Shown: piece after piece, positions 51,943 to 60,712 of the stretch
How positions within the stretch are numbered: position 1 is the first letter of the stretch
Layout: each line of letters begins with the position of its first letter
Position numbers and translations under genes: made by a program
The notes under the pieces: model-generated
Seen by the model: the letters and a program-made list of their open reading frames with translations, nothing else
Told to the model about the DNA's origin: nothing
Databases searched by the model: none
Origin: Sphingopyxis bauzanensis
GTDB lineage: Bacteria; Pseudomonadota; Alphaproteobacteria; Sphingomonadales; Sphingomonadaceae
NCBI RefSeq assembly: GCF_002205675.1
Contig: NZ_NISK01000002.1
Coordinates: 953,076 to 1,017,075 of the forward strand
Direction of reading: 5' to 3'
DNA length: 64,000 nt

Positions 51943-53004
51943 ATGGCGAGAAGTGATCTCCTTGTTTCGCTGGTGAAGGCCGGCGCATCCGGTGACAGGA
52001 CCGCCCTGACCTCGACGGTCGAGGCGCTGGTTGCTGACGAGCGTGCGAAAAGCCATAATATCCTCGCTGACCGGCTGCACCGCGCCCTGCAATCATCGGT
52101 GCCGGTGTCGAGCTCGAGTGAGCTTCGCCGCACGCCCGTGCCGGGTCGCGATTTCGTCATCGAGTCCGAGCCGCGCGTGCGGCTCGACGAGCTCATCCTC
52201 ACCCTTCCTGCCGAACAGTTGACGCGCCAGCTCGTCGAGGAGCAGCATCGCGCCGATCTGCTCCGCGCCCAAGGAATGCAACCGCGCCATCGCATCCTCC
52301 TCTCGGGGCCGCCGGGCAATGGCAAGACCTCGATCGCCGAAGCCGTTGCCGAGGCGATCGCTGTCCCGCTCCTCACCGTGCGCTATGATGCGCTCATCGG
52401 TTCCTATCTCGGCGAAACCAACGCTCGTCTTGCGCGCCTCTTCGAATATGTCCGCGCGACGCCCTGCGTCCTCTTCTTCGACGAGTTCGACGCCGTCGGG
52501 AAGGAGCGCGGCGACATTCACGAGACCGGCGAGATCAAGCGCGTCGTCTCTTTCCTGCTGATGCAGCTCGACCAGCTCCCGAGCTATGTCGTCGTCGTAG
52601 CGGCGACCAATCATGCCGAGCTTCTGGACCGCGCAGTCTGGCGGCGTTTCCAGTTACGCATCGATATGCCGAAGCCGTCTGCTGCTTCGACCGAGATCCT
52701 CATTTCGCGCTTCTTCGATGCCTGGCCCGAAGATCCCGGCATGAAAGCAGAAGACCTTGCCTCCCAAATGGGGCAATCAAGCTTTGCTGAGATATTCGAA
52801 TTCTGCCAGAACATCCGGCGGAGGCATATTCTTTCGCAAGGAGGCGGGACGCTCAAGTCCATTCTCGCGCAGGAGCTTCGTCTCTGGAAAACAAGGATAA
52901 CACCAGAGACCGATGGCGATTCCACCCCAGCTACCGCTACTGCGCCTGAACGCGCCGAGCGCCGTTCCAAGGCGAACCAGCGGCGGCTTCCCGCGAAGCC
53001 GTAA
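51943..53004 (+). CDS. ietA: AAA+ ATPase, IetA-like
   Basis: 353 residues from ATG 51943. AAA+ motifs: Walker A GPPGNGKTS (about 122-130), Walker B VLFFDEFDAVG (about 175-185), and VVAATNHAELLDRAVWRRF with sensor and arginine finger. This is the ATPase partner of a subtilase. From memory, the ietAS locus of Ti plasmids pairs such an ATPase with an S8 protease, reported as plasmid incompatibility/toxin-antitoxin-like and later as an antiphage system. Its last 92 bases overlap the protease gene. Confidence 0.82.
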   Translation: MARSDLLVSLVKAGASGDRTALTSTVEALVADERAKSHNILADRLHRALQSSVPVSSSSELRRTPVPGRDFVIESEPRVRLDELILTLPAEQLTRQLVEEQHRADLLRAQGMQPRHRILLSGPPGNGKTSIAEAVAEAIAVPLLTVRYDALIGSYLGETNARLARLFEYVRATPCVLFFDEFDAVGKERGDIHETGEIKRVVSFLLMQLDQLPSYVVVVAATNHAELLDRAVWRRFQLRIDMPKPSAASTEILISRFFDAWPEDPGMKAEDLASQMGQSSFAEIFEFCQNIRRRHILSQGGGTLKSILAQELRLWKTRITPETDGDSTPATATAPERAERRSKANQRRLPAKP

Positions 53005-55435
53005 ATTCACGCCCGACGAGCAGGCGGACACCGCCGCCGGCCAGAAGCTGACGCATCTGGCGGAGCTGCTCGACGACGACACGCCGATTCTCCAGCTTCA
53101 GGCCGACCCTGCCGCGCTGGCACCCGAGCGCCTTCTCGTCTTCGAGCTTACCGGCGGCATTCCCCAGTTCAGCCGCGCGGTGAGCCTGATTCCCGGCCTC
53201 GAATTTCTCGGCGCCGAGGATGTCGATGATGACGAGGATGTGGACCCGAATGCAGTCCTCTATCTCATGGTTCCGAGCGAAGGGGCCTTCCGCAACATCG
53301 TGACGCTGTGGCGCGGCTGGCGAGCCAATGGCACCGTCCCTCCGAACTACAGCGCATGGAAAGCGATGCTATCGCAGCTTCGCGACATCCGTCCTTGGGG
53401 GCCGCAGGACCGCGTGACGCCCGAAGACCGGGCGATCCTGGCGAGCGAGCTTCTGAACCCCGGCCCCGCGATGCGCGTCGAGGTCGAGCTCGTCTTTCGC
53501 CGGAGCGGTCAGGCGACCGAGCTACTCGCGCGCCAGCAGATCGCCGCCGCGGGCGGCGCGGTCATTTCGCGCTCGCGCATCGAAGGCGCGGGTTATCATG
53601 CGCTGCTGACCGATTTGCCACCCGCCGCCCTTGCTGCGGTCGTGGCCCAGAATCCCGCCGGTCTCGCCGGGTCCGAGGCGATCCTGCAGATCCGTCCGCA
53701 ATCGATCTTCCAGCTGTTGCCCGCCGAAGAGGTCGGAAGCGGTGACGGGCCTCCGGCTGGTCCCTTGGAAGGCGATCCGATCGCGGCGATCTTCGATGCT
53801 GTCCCTCTGTCGCAGCACCCCCGCCTTGCCGGCAAGCTCAGCATGGACGATCCTTTCGACCTCGAACCGCTTGCGGTCGGTGCGCGCAAGCACGGCACGG
53901 CCATGGCGTCCGCCGTCGTTCACGGCGATCTCAATGCGGCTTGGGCGCGCGCGCTCGAGCGTCCAGTGCATTTTGTGAACATGCTCTACGCGACCGCCGA
54001 CCCCGATCGGCCCGAGCAATTTCCCGATCTCCTGCCCGGCGACATGTTCGAGCGCGCGATCATTCGCATGCGCGAAGGCGAGGCGGCGACTGCCCGGCAT
54101 GTCATCATCGTCAATGCCTCGCTCGGCGATCCGAACAAGTCATTTGCCGGGCGGCTTTCGGGCTGGGCGCGTGTCGTCGACTATCTCTCGGCCAAATATG
54201 GGATTCTCTTCGTCATCAGCGCTGGCAATCATATGGCGCCGCTTCGCACCGAGAATATGACCGCGGGAGCCTTCGAGGCGCTCGATGCGGGAGAGAAGGG
54301 GCGGCAGGCGCTCCGCGCGAGTTCGGCAGAGCTCACGACCCGGCGCGTTCTAGCGCCAGCCGAGGCGATGAACGCGATCACCGTCGGCTCGCTCAATGTT
54401 GACAATTTCGACTATCCGCATCCAATCCCGGCCGGCTATTTCGACGTCTGGGCCGATGCCAGTATGTGCTGCGTATCGAGCGCGCTCGGTCCTGGCCATA
54501 ATGGCGCGATCAAGCCCGATATCCTCGCGCCGGGCGGCCGCCATTTCGTGCGGGTCATGCCGCAGGGCGACCATCATGACCTCAGCCCGCTCACGACCAA
54601 CGCCGCCGCTTTTGCCGGGATTGGCGTGGCCTATCCGCCATCGCAAACATCAGTCGGGCCGAATGTCGTCGCGCGCTCCGTCGGCACGAGCGTCGCTGCA
54701 GCGATGGCAACCGGCGTCGCGGCGCGCGCGCACGAAGCGCTCGAAGCCGCTTATCCCGATTTCGGCGCGATCCCGGCTGTCCGGCGCGCGGCGCTTCTGA
54801 AAGCACTGCTGGTGCACAGCGCGCGGTGGTCCGATGCGCGCGATATGCTCGTCGAAGTCTTGGGCCCCGTTGGCGGACAATTTAGCTATCGCCAGAAGGA
54901 CAATGTTCGGCGTTATCTCGGGCACGGCCTTTTCGACCCCGAACGGATCATCAATTGTGCCGACGACCGTGCCACCCTGTGGGCGGTCGGCTCGATCGAT
55001 GCTGACCGGGGCCTTCGTTTCCGCATTCCATGGCCTGCGACCATGTCGGGGAAAGCGCAGCCGCATGGGCTCACCGCGACGCTCGCGTGGTTTTCGCCGC
55101 CGCGGCCCTCGACCGTCGCCTATCGCGCGGTCCGCATGAAGATCGTCGAGCCGGGGCAGCTTGGCGCCGCCGGGATCAGGGCCAACTCGGTCCAGCCCGA
55201 TCCGAAACAGGCGCACAAAGGCACCATCGTTCACCGACGCTGGGACGGGGCAAGGGCGGCCGCGATTGCAGGCGACGGCTTCTTCGATCTTTCGGTGCAG
55301 CGCGAGGCCGACGATCTGGATCACGCATCCGCCTTTGCGCTTGTCGTGACGCTCGAAATGCCGGGTGAAATCGAGGTTTATAACGGGGTGCGCAATCGCG
55401 TGAATATTCAGCCCGCCGTGCCTGTGGGTATCTGA
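52913..55435 (+). CDS. ietS: Subtilisin-like serine protease, IetS-like
   Basis: 840 residues. S8 catalytic residues: Asp295 (AAIFDAVP), His327 (ARKHGTAMASAVVHG), oxyanion Asn439 (ISAGNH) and Ser593 (RSVGTSVAAAMATGVAA). A 280-residue N-terminal part and a 200-residue C-terminal beta-rich part flank it. The start, MAIPPQLPLLRLNAPSAV, matches the family's PHL-x-LPR opening, so the 92-base overlap with ietA appears real. The protease is the presumed toxic effector, controlled by the ATPase. Confidence 0.85.
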   Translation: MAIPPQLPLLRLNAPSAVPRRTSGGFPRSRKFTPDEQADTAAGQKLTHLAELLDDDTPILQLQADPAALAPERLLVFELTGGIPQFSRAVSLIPGLEFLGAEDVDDDEDVDPNAVLYLMVPSEGAFRNIVTLWRGWRANGTVPPNYSAWKAMLSQLRDIRPWGPQDRVTPEDRAILASELLNPGPAMRVEVELVFRRSGQATELLARQQIAAAGGAVISRSRIEGAGYHALLTDLPPAALAAVVAQNPAGLAGSEAILQIRPQSIFQLLPAEEVGSGDGPPAGPLEGDPIAAIFDAVPLSQHPRLAGKLSMDDPFDLEPLAVGARKHGTAMASAVVHGDLNAAWARALERPVHFVNMLYATADPDRPEQFPDLLPGDMFERAIIRMREGEAATARHVIIVNASLGDPNKSFAGRLSGWARVVDYLSAKYGILFVISAGNHMAPLRTENMTAGAFEALDAGEKGRQALRASSAELTTRRVLAPAEAMNAITVGSLNVDNFDYPHPIPAGYFDVWADASMCCVSSALGPGHNGAIKPDILAPGGRHFVRVMPQGDHHDLSPLTTNAAAFAGIGVAYPPSQTSVGPNVVARSVGTSVAAAMATGVAARAHEALEAAYPDFGAIPAVRRAALLKALLVHSARWSDARDMLVEVLGPVGGQFSYRQKDNVRRYLGHGLFDPERIINCADDRATLWAVGSIDADRGLRFRIPWPATMSGKAQPHGLTATLAWFSPPRPSTVAYRAVRMKIVEPGQLGAAGIRANSVQPDPKQAHKGTIVHRRWDGARAAAIAGDGFFDLSVQREADDLDHASAFALVVTLEMPGEIEVYNGVRNRVNIQPAVPVGI

Positions 55436-55500
55436 GGCGACGGCAAGCGGAAACCGACCGCGTCGCCAGTCAGACTTTCTCCCCCGTCGCTTGAATCATA

Positions 55501-55641
55501 TCGCCCGCGCTCCAGCGCGCGAAGGTTGACGACAAGCCGCGTCTGATCCGCGTCGAAACCCGCGCCGGTCACGGATCGGACAAGCTGACCGACAAGATCA
55601 TCGCCGAGGCGGCCGACAAATATGCCTTTGCGGCGAAATAG
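55501..55641 (+). pseudogene. C-terminal remnant of a prolyl oligopeptidase (S9A)
   Basis: 46 codons to a TAG at 55639-55641 read PALQRAKVDDKPRLIRVETR, AGHGSDKLTDKIIAEAADKY and AFAAK. This is the well-known C-terminus of prolyl oligopeptidases (LIRVET-AGHG-KPT-K-I-E-AD). There is no start codon or upstream homology: it is a fragment stranded between ietS and the next gene, evidence of past recombination. The fragment also contains the catalytic His (AGHG). Confidence 0.78.
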
Positions 55642-55811
55642 ACCGGGTTCAACCTGGAATAGCGAGCGCGACGGCAGTGGACCCCTAGGCCTGCGCGCAC
55701 GCCGCCGCGCCGCGGCATTGCCATTCTGGCGTGATATTTCCTTGGCAGCGGCAACGCCGGCGCGGCATGGCTTTCCGGTTGCTTTCTGTCTCGACGACAT
55801 TGGGAGATCAT

Positions 55812-58800
55812 GTGGACTATATCGACCTGCACCGCCGCTTTGCCCGCATCGAGCCCGAGCGGCCCTTTTCGGCCGAAGCCTGGCAAGGGGCCGCGGGGCC
55901 ATTTCTGGGCGGGCTTGGATGGGTCGAACTGCTCGAACGGCCGCGCGTCGTGGTCCTCGCTGAGGCGTCGGCGGGAAAGAGCGCCGAATTTGTGGCGCGG
56001 GCCGAGACGCTGCGAAGGGAAGGCAAATTTGCTTTCTATGTGACCGTCGAGGCGCTGGCGAGCCATGGGCTAGACCGTTCGCTGGGCCGCGACGAGGCCG
56101 AGCAATTTGCCGAATGGCAGCAGAGCGATGCGACGGCCTGGTTCTTCCTCGATTCGGTCGACGAGGCACGGCTCAACCAGAAAAGCGTCGATCTCGCGCT
56201 GGGCGGCTTTGCGCGCGATCTGGGCCCATCCTATGACCGCGCGCGCATCCTCCTCTCCTGCCGCGGCACGATATGGAGCGGCACGTCCGACCTCGAGCTC
56301 GTGCGCAAGACGCTCCGGGTCCGCCCCGCGCCGCGTCCGCCGGTCGATCCCGACGAGGCGTTGCTCGGCAATGCCGAGACCGCGGTCGTCGAACCGGTCA
56401 AGACCGAACAGGTCCCTGATGTCACGGTCGTTGCGCTTACCAAGTTGTCGAACGTTCAGCGCAAGGCGCTTCTCAGCGCGGCCGATATTCCCGAGATCGA
56501 GCATTTCGAGAGCCAGCTCTTCGCACGCGGTCTCCAGCAACTCGCTGATCGCCCCGGCGATCTCCTGACGCTTGCGGGCTATTGGCAGAAATATCGCAAA
56601 TTCGGTAGCCTGTCCGAAATGCTCGATCTTGGCATATCCGAGCGGCTTGCCGAGCGCGGCGACGCCCGGCGCACCCTGTCGGGCCGGACCGATGATGAGA
56701 TGCGCGCCGGTGCCGAGCGGCTCGCCGCCGCGCTAGTGCTCGGGCGCTCGATGAACCTCAATCTGCCCGGGCAGTTGCCGACCGACGCATCGGCGCTCGA
56801 TCCGCGGGAGATATTGAGCGATTGGCTGCCCGCCGACGTCGAGCGGCTGCTCGAGCGCGGTCTCTTTGTGCCTGCGACCTTTGGCCTCATCCGCTTCTAT
56901 CATCGCTCGGCGCAGGAATATCTCGCCGCCTGCTGGTTCCGCCGCATGGGGGCGCGGCTGACCGATCCAGAACTGCATCGCATTTTCCTCGCCGATGCGC
57001 TCGGCATCCGGACCATCCCGCCGTCGCTGCGCGCAAGCGCCGCATGGCTCGCATTGTGGCGTCCGAGCCTCCGGCAACATTTGCTGGAACGCGAGCCACT
57101 TGTCCTCCTGTCGCATGGCGATCCGGGCGCACTCACGCTCGACGAAAAATCACGGCTGCTTGCAAGCTATGCCGACCGGGATGCGCGGGGCGATATCGCC
57201 TCTTCGCGAATCGACCACCAATCGCTTTGGATGTTCGCCGAGCAGGATCTGGCGCCCGCAATCAATGCCGCAGTGGCAGCGAACGATCGTCCCGATTTCC
57301 GGTTCGAGATGCTGCGTCTCATCGAGGAAGGCGAGATCGCCGGCTCCGTGGGCATCGCGCGCGCCGCGGCGCTCGAATCGTTCGAACGCCCCTATCATTG
57401 CATCGTCGCGACCCGGATATTGAAACGGCTGAACGATGATGCAGGGCTGAAGGCGGTCGCGGCACATAGCCTCGCCCATGTCGACAAGCTCGGCGCCGAG
57501 CTCGCGCCAGCGCTCGCCGTCGAGCTCTTCCCCAACTATTTCTCGGTCGACGATCTGCTCGCAATCATCGCACTTAGTACGCCCGGACGGCAATATCAGT
57601 CCGAAGGCTTCGGCGAGGAGCTGGTGCTTCTGTTCGATGCCTGCCCTGGTGCCGCGGATCGCACCCGCCTGATTGCGGGGCTTGCCGCGCTGCCTTTCGA
57701 ACCGCCGCTGGCCGAATGGCCCAAATTGTCGGATCGTCATCGTCGTCTCACGGCACGGCTTGCGCCGGTCGCCGCTCGTGCCCTCGTCGACGCCGATCAG
57801 ATCGATTATGGTCCGGCGCTGATCCGGTTATTGATGGCGGTCGAGCGAGCCGGAATCGATCGTCAGGATGAACCAAGCACCCCCTTGACCAGCCTCGTCG
57901 CTACGCGTCCGGCGCTGAAAGAGACGCTTTTCTGGGCCGACGTCGCCGAGGCCGACCGCGAGGTGGATCAGGAAAAGCCGGTCGCGATCAGGAACTGGCG
58001 CCAAGTCTGGCCGGGCTATCATATTCTCTGGTCATTCGTGCCCGACGACCGGTCCTGGCTCGAAGCCGGACTTCACCGGCCCGATGCGGATGAGCGCGAG
58101 GTCGCGCTGAGCGGGCTCATCAGCCTTGCGCGCGCGTCCACTGACGATGAAGCCGCGCTCGATGCGCTGGCGGAACGGGTTGCCGATGACGCGAGGCTGT
58201 CGGAAGTCCTTGCCGAGGCACGGCGGCCGGCGGTCGAGGACGAACGAACGCGCAAGCTTCGCGAAAAGCATCAATTCCATGTCCAGCGAGAGAAGGCGCA
58301 GAAGCTGCGCGACGACCAATCCTGGCTCGATCTTCGCGACCGGCTGCAAGCCGACCCCACGCGGCTCAAGGACCCCGATATATTGCAAGAATGGCCCGGG
58401 CCGCATAGCCTGCTGCGGCTAACGGACTGGCTCGCGGCGCGCCAGAGGCGTGGCCGCGATGCCGGGATGCGGGATTGGGAGATGCTTCGCGATGCCTTCG
58501 GCGATGCTGTCGCCGACGCCTATCGCGCGGGGCTCGCGGTCCTCTGGCGCGTCACCCCGCCCGAGCGGCCCGAAGCCACCACCGATGGCAAAAAGTCGAT
58601 CAAATATTCGATCATCCTGTCGCACGACGCGATCGGGCTCGAAGCCGCCGAGGACAAGCAGTGGGCGCGCAAGCTCTCGCCCGCCGAAGCCGATATCGCG
58701 GCGCGCCACGCCTGTCTTGACGAGCAGGGCACGGCGCGCTGGATAGGCGATCTGCTCGAAAGCCATCCCGACGTCGTGACGCCGCATGTCGTAAAGGAAG

Positions 58801-60134
58801 TCCGGCGCGAATGGACGCGGGGTTCCGAATTCCGGCCGATGCTCGAGCTGGCGGCGAGCGGCATGATGATCCCGCCCCTGCTGCGCGCCACCTTGCTCGC
58901 GCTCATTCGCTCAGGGCAAAACATGTCGCCCGAGCTCATGGCGACGACGGCTCGGATCCTCGGGCGGCTCGACCTGTCAGCGGATGAGCGGCGCAGTCTG
59001 GCGCGCCTTTTCGACCGGCGCTTTGCGCTTCATCGCGAAGCGGGCGGATGGGATGCGCTGGTCAATTGCGTCGCTACCCTCTTCCTTCTCGACCAGAAGC
59101 TCGCTGCCCGGCGTGTGCTCGAACTGCTCGCTGCCGAGCGCCGGCGTCGCCACAAGTCGCGTGCCTATCAGCTCCTGTCGCGCCTGTTCGGCCGTCACCG
59201 CGGCATCGTCGGCGCCTTGGGCGAACTCGATCCCGCGACGCTGGCGCCGCTCATTCTCGAAGCCTATCGTGAACGCGCGCGCGTCGTCCCGTCCGATCCC
59301 AACGATGAGGATGAGGATGGGGGCGTCAGCGATCGCTTCGACGAAGCTGGCGGCCTGGCATTGAACGCCCTGCTCGAAAGCGAGGGCGCCGACGCGCATT
59401 GGCATATGCTCTGGCTGTCGCGGCAGTCCGCCGTCGGCAAAAGCGCGCATCGTCTCCGCGAGCTTGCCTATGGTATGGCCGAACGGAATTCAGAGCGGCC
59501 CCCGTGGAAGGCCGATGCGCCGCGCCGCTTCGAGGAGAAAATGCTCGCGCCGACCGCGACCGGCGACGATCTGATGGGCGTCGTGCTCGATATTCTCGAG
59601 GCCATCGATGCGAGTTTCGAGGAGGCCGATATGTCGTCGCGCAAGGTCGTCGAAACGGCAGTGCTTGAAAACGCCGTCCAGGACTGGCTCGGCGAGGCGC
59701 TCAATCTGCGCAGCGAGGGGCGCTTCCATGCCCATAAGGAAGCGCAGATTACGTATGGCGATCGGCCCGACCTCACCATCACCTCGACCAGTTCGACCGA
59801 TCAGCTCGCGATCGAGGTCAAGCATGGCAGCAAAGGGTGGTCGCTCGTCGACCTTCGGGCGGCGCTCAAGGACCAGCTCGCCGGCAAGTATCTTCTGCCC
59901 GCCGTGCGGCGGCACGGCATATTGTTCATCAGTCACCACAAGGACGCCCGCTTCTGGCGCGATAAGGCGCAGCGCCGCACTGCGCGCTTTCCTGACGTCA
60001 TCGCCGAGCTTCAGCGGCTGGCCGACACCATTACCGAGAATAGCAATGGCCCGGTGCGGATCGCTGTGCGGGGGGTCGATGCGACGCCCGGGCGGCGGCC
60101 GAAACGGGATGCAAGCGAAGGGGGGGCGGGCTGA
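55812..60134 (+). CDS. Large NACHT/STAND-like NTPase with C-terminal PD-(D/E)xK nuclease
   Basis: 1,440 residues from GTG 55812 (GGGAG upstream); an ATG at 55767 is an alternative. N-terminal NTPase: Walker A AEASAGKS (about 50-57), Walker B WFFLDSVDEA (about Asp114), and ILLSCRGTIW. Next, about 1,000 residues of helical repeats. The C-terminus reads YGDRPDLTI with Asp1320, LAIEVKHG with Glu1335 and Lys1337: a PD-(D/E)xK nuclease. The architecture suggests a ligand-triggered DNase, with order reversed from classical Avs proteins. I know no named system with this layout. It follows ietAS on the same strand. Confidence 0.75.
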   Translation: MDYIDLHRRFARIEPERPFSAEAWQGAAGPFLGGLGWVELLERPRVVVLAEASAGKSAEFVARAETLRREGKFAFYVTVEALASHGLDRSLGRDEAEQFAEWQQSDATAWFFLDSVDEARLNQKSVDLALGGFARDLGPSYDRARILLSCRGTIWSGTSDLELVRKTLRVRPAPRPPVDPDEALLGNAETAVVEPVKTEQVPDVTVVALTKLSNVQRKALLSAADIPEIEHFESQLFARGLQQLADRPGDLLTLAGYWQKYRKFGSLSEMLDLGISERLAERGDARRTLSGRTDDEMRAGAERLAAALVLGRSMNLNLPGQLPTDASALDPREILSDWLPADVERLLERGLFVPATFGLIRFYHRSAQEYLAACWFRRMGARLTDPELHRIFLADALGIRTIPPSLRASAAWLALWRPSLRQHLLEREPLVLLSHGDPGALTLDEKSRLLASYADRDARGDIASSRIDHQSLWMFAEQDLAPAINAAVAANDRPDFRFEMLRLIEEGEIAGSVGIARAAALESFERPYHCIVATRILKRLNDDAGLKAVAAHSLAHVDKLGAELAPALAVELFPNYFSVDDLLAIIALSTPGRQYQSEGFGEELVLLFDACPGAADRTRLIAGLAALPFEPPLAEWPKLSDRHRRLTARLAPVAARALVDADQIDYGPALIRLLMAVERAGIDRQDEPSTPLTSLVATRPALKETLFWADVAEADREVDQEKPVAIRNWRQVWPGYHILWSFVPDDRSWLEAGLHRPDADEREVALSGLISLARASTDDEAALDALAERVADDARLSEVLAEARRPAVEDERTRKLREKHQFHVQREKAQKLRDDQSWLDLRDRLQADPTRLKDPDILQEWPGPHSLLRLTDWLAARQRRGRDAGMRDWEMLRDAFGDAVADAYRAGLAVLWRVTPPERPEATTDGKKSIKYSIILSHDAIGLEAAEDKQWARKLSPAEADIAARHACLDEQGTARWIGDLLESHPDVVTPHVVKEVRREWTRGSEFRPMLELAASGMMIPPLLRATLLALIRSGQNMSPELMATTARILGRLDLSADERRSLARLFDRRFALHREAGGWDALVNCVATLFLLDQKLAARRVLELLAAERRRRHKSRAYQLLSRLFGRHRGIVGALGELDPATLAPLILEAYRERARVVPSDPNDEDEDGGVSDRFDEAGGLALNALLESEGADAHWHMLWLSRQSAVGKSAHRLRELAYGMAERNSERPPWKADAPRRFEEKMLAPTATGDDLMGVVLDILEAIDASFEEADMSSRKVVETAVLENAVQDWLGEALNLRSEGRFHAHKEAQITYGDRPDLTITSTSSTDQLAIEVKHGSKGWSLVDLRAALKDQLAGKYLLPAVRRHGILFISHHKDARFWRDKAQRRTARFPDVIAELQRLADTITENSNGPVRIAVRGVDATPGRRPKRDASEGGAG

Positions 60135-60400
60135 CAGGGAAGCGGGACGGCGCCGGCCGAGGTCAAGGGTGTGCCGGCGCTCGCCCGGTACCGCGCAAGC
60201 GCCGCGCGCACGCCTTCGGCATTCTTGCCGGCGGCGATCAGCAGGTCGGCGGCCGCCTCATAAGCTTCGGTAGGGGACTCCCAAAAATTCGCGTCCGCCT
60301 CGATCGAGAGCCCGAGGATTTTTCCCGCGCAGGGCGCCAACTCGAGTTCGAGTGGCGTGAAGCCGGGCAGATCGTCGATATTGGGGGTCGGGTCCGTCAT
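60011..60400 (-). CDS. Hypothetical protein overlapping the nuclease gene's end
   Basis: 129 codons. The first 85 look protein-like (MTDPTPNIDDLPGFTPLELE, then GKILGLSIEADANFWESPTE). The last 40 overlap the convergent NTPase-nuclease gene and read as its shadow. The gene may be real with an overlapping 3' end. No family recognised; unsupported by a clear ribosome binding site. Confidence 0.45.
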   Translation of the reverse strand: MTDPTPNIDDLPGFTPLELELAPCAGKILGLSIEADANFWESPTEAYEAAADLLIAAGKNAEGVRAALARYRASAGTPLTSAGAVPLPCQPAPPSLASRFGRRPGVASTPRTAIRTGPLLFSVMVSASR

Positions 60401-60449
60401 CGGGCGGGTCCCTGCAGGATCAGGGTTCCCACGTTCGCGGTTATGGCGG

Positions 60450-60659
60450 TCAGATCAGGACGTCGGCGAAGGCGGGCGCGACATGCTTTTCCCAGACATC
60501 GACGCCGCTCAGCCCGGTGACGCCGGCGCTGTTGATCTGTTCGAGCGGGAGGTCGCTCAGGCGCGTTCGGATCTGTTCGATGTCTTCGGATAATTTCTGC
60601 GCGGTATCTGGAGGAATTGAGATGCCCGCGTAGAGGCTGCCGCCTCTCCAAGAGCGCAT
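60450..60659 (-). CDS. Small hypothetical protein
   Basis: 69 residues (MRSWRGGSLYAGISIPPDTA), acidic C-terminal helix (SEDIEQIRTRLSDLPLEQIN). AAGAGAGAA precedes the ATG, and a GGCCC/GGGCC hairpin (60669-60681) lies just upstream of it. No motif recognised. Same strand as the 434-residue gene upstream, 53 bases apart. Confidence 0.45.
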   Translation of the reverse strand: MRSWRGGSLYAGISIPPDTAQKLSEDIEQIRTRLSDLPLEQINSAGVTGLSGVDVWEKHVAPAFADVLI

Positions 60660-60712
60660 TTCTCTCTTGGCCCTTCGGGCCGGTGGCCGGGAAAGGGGAG
60701 GCGATGGGTCTA

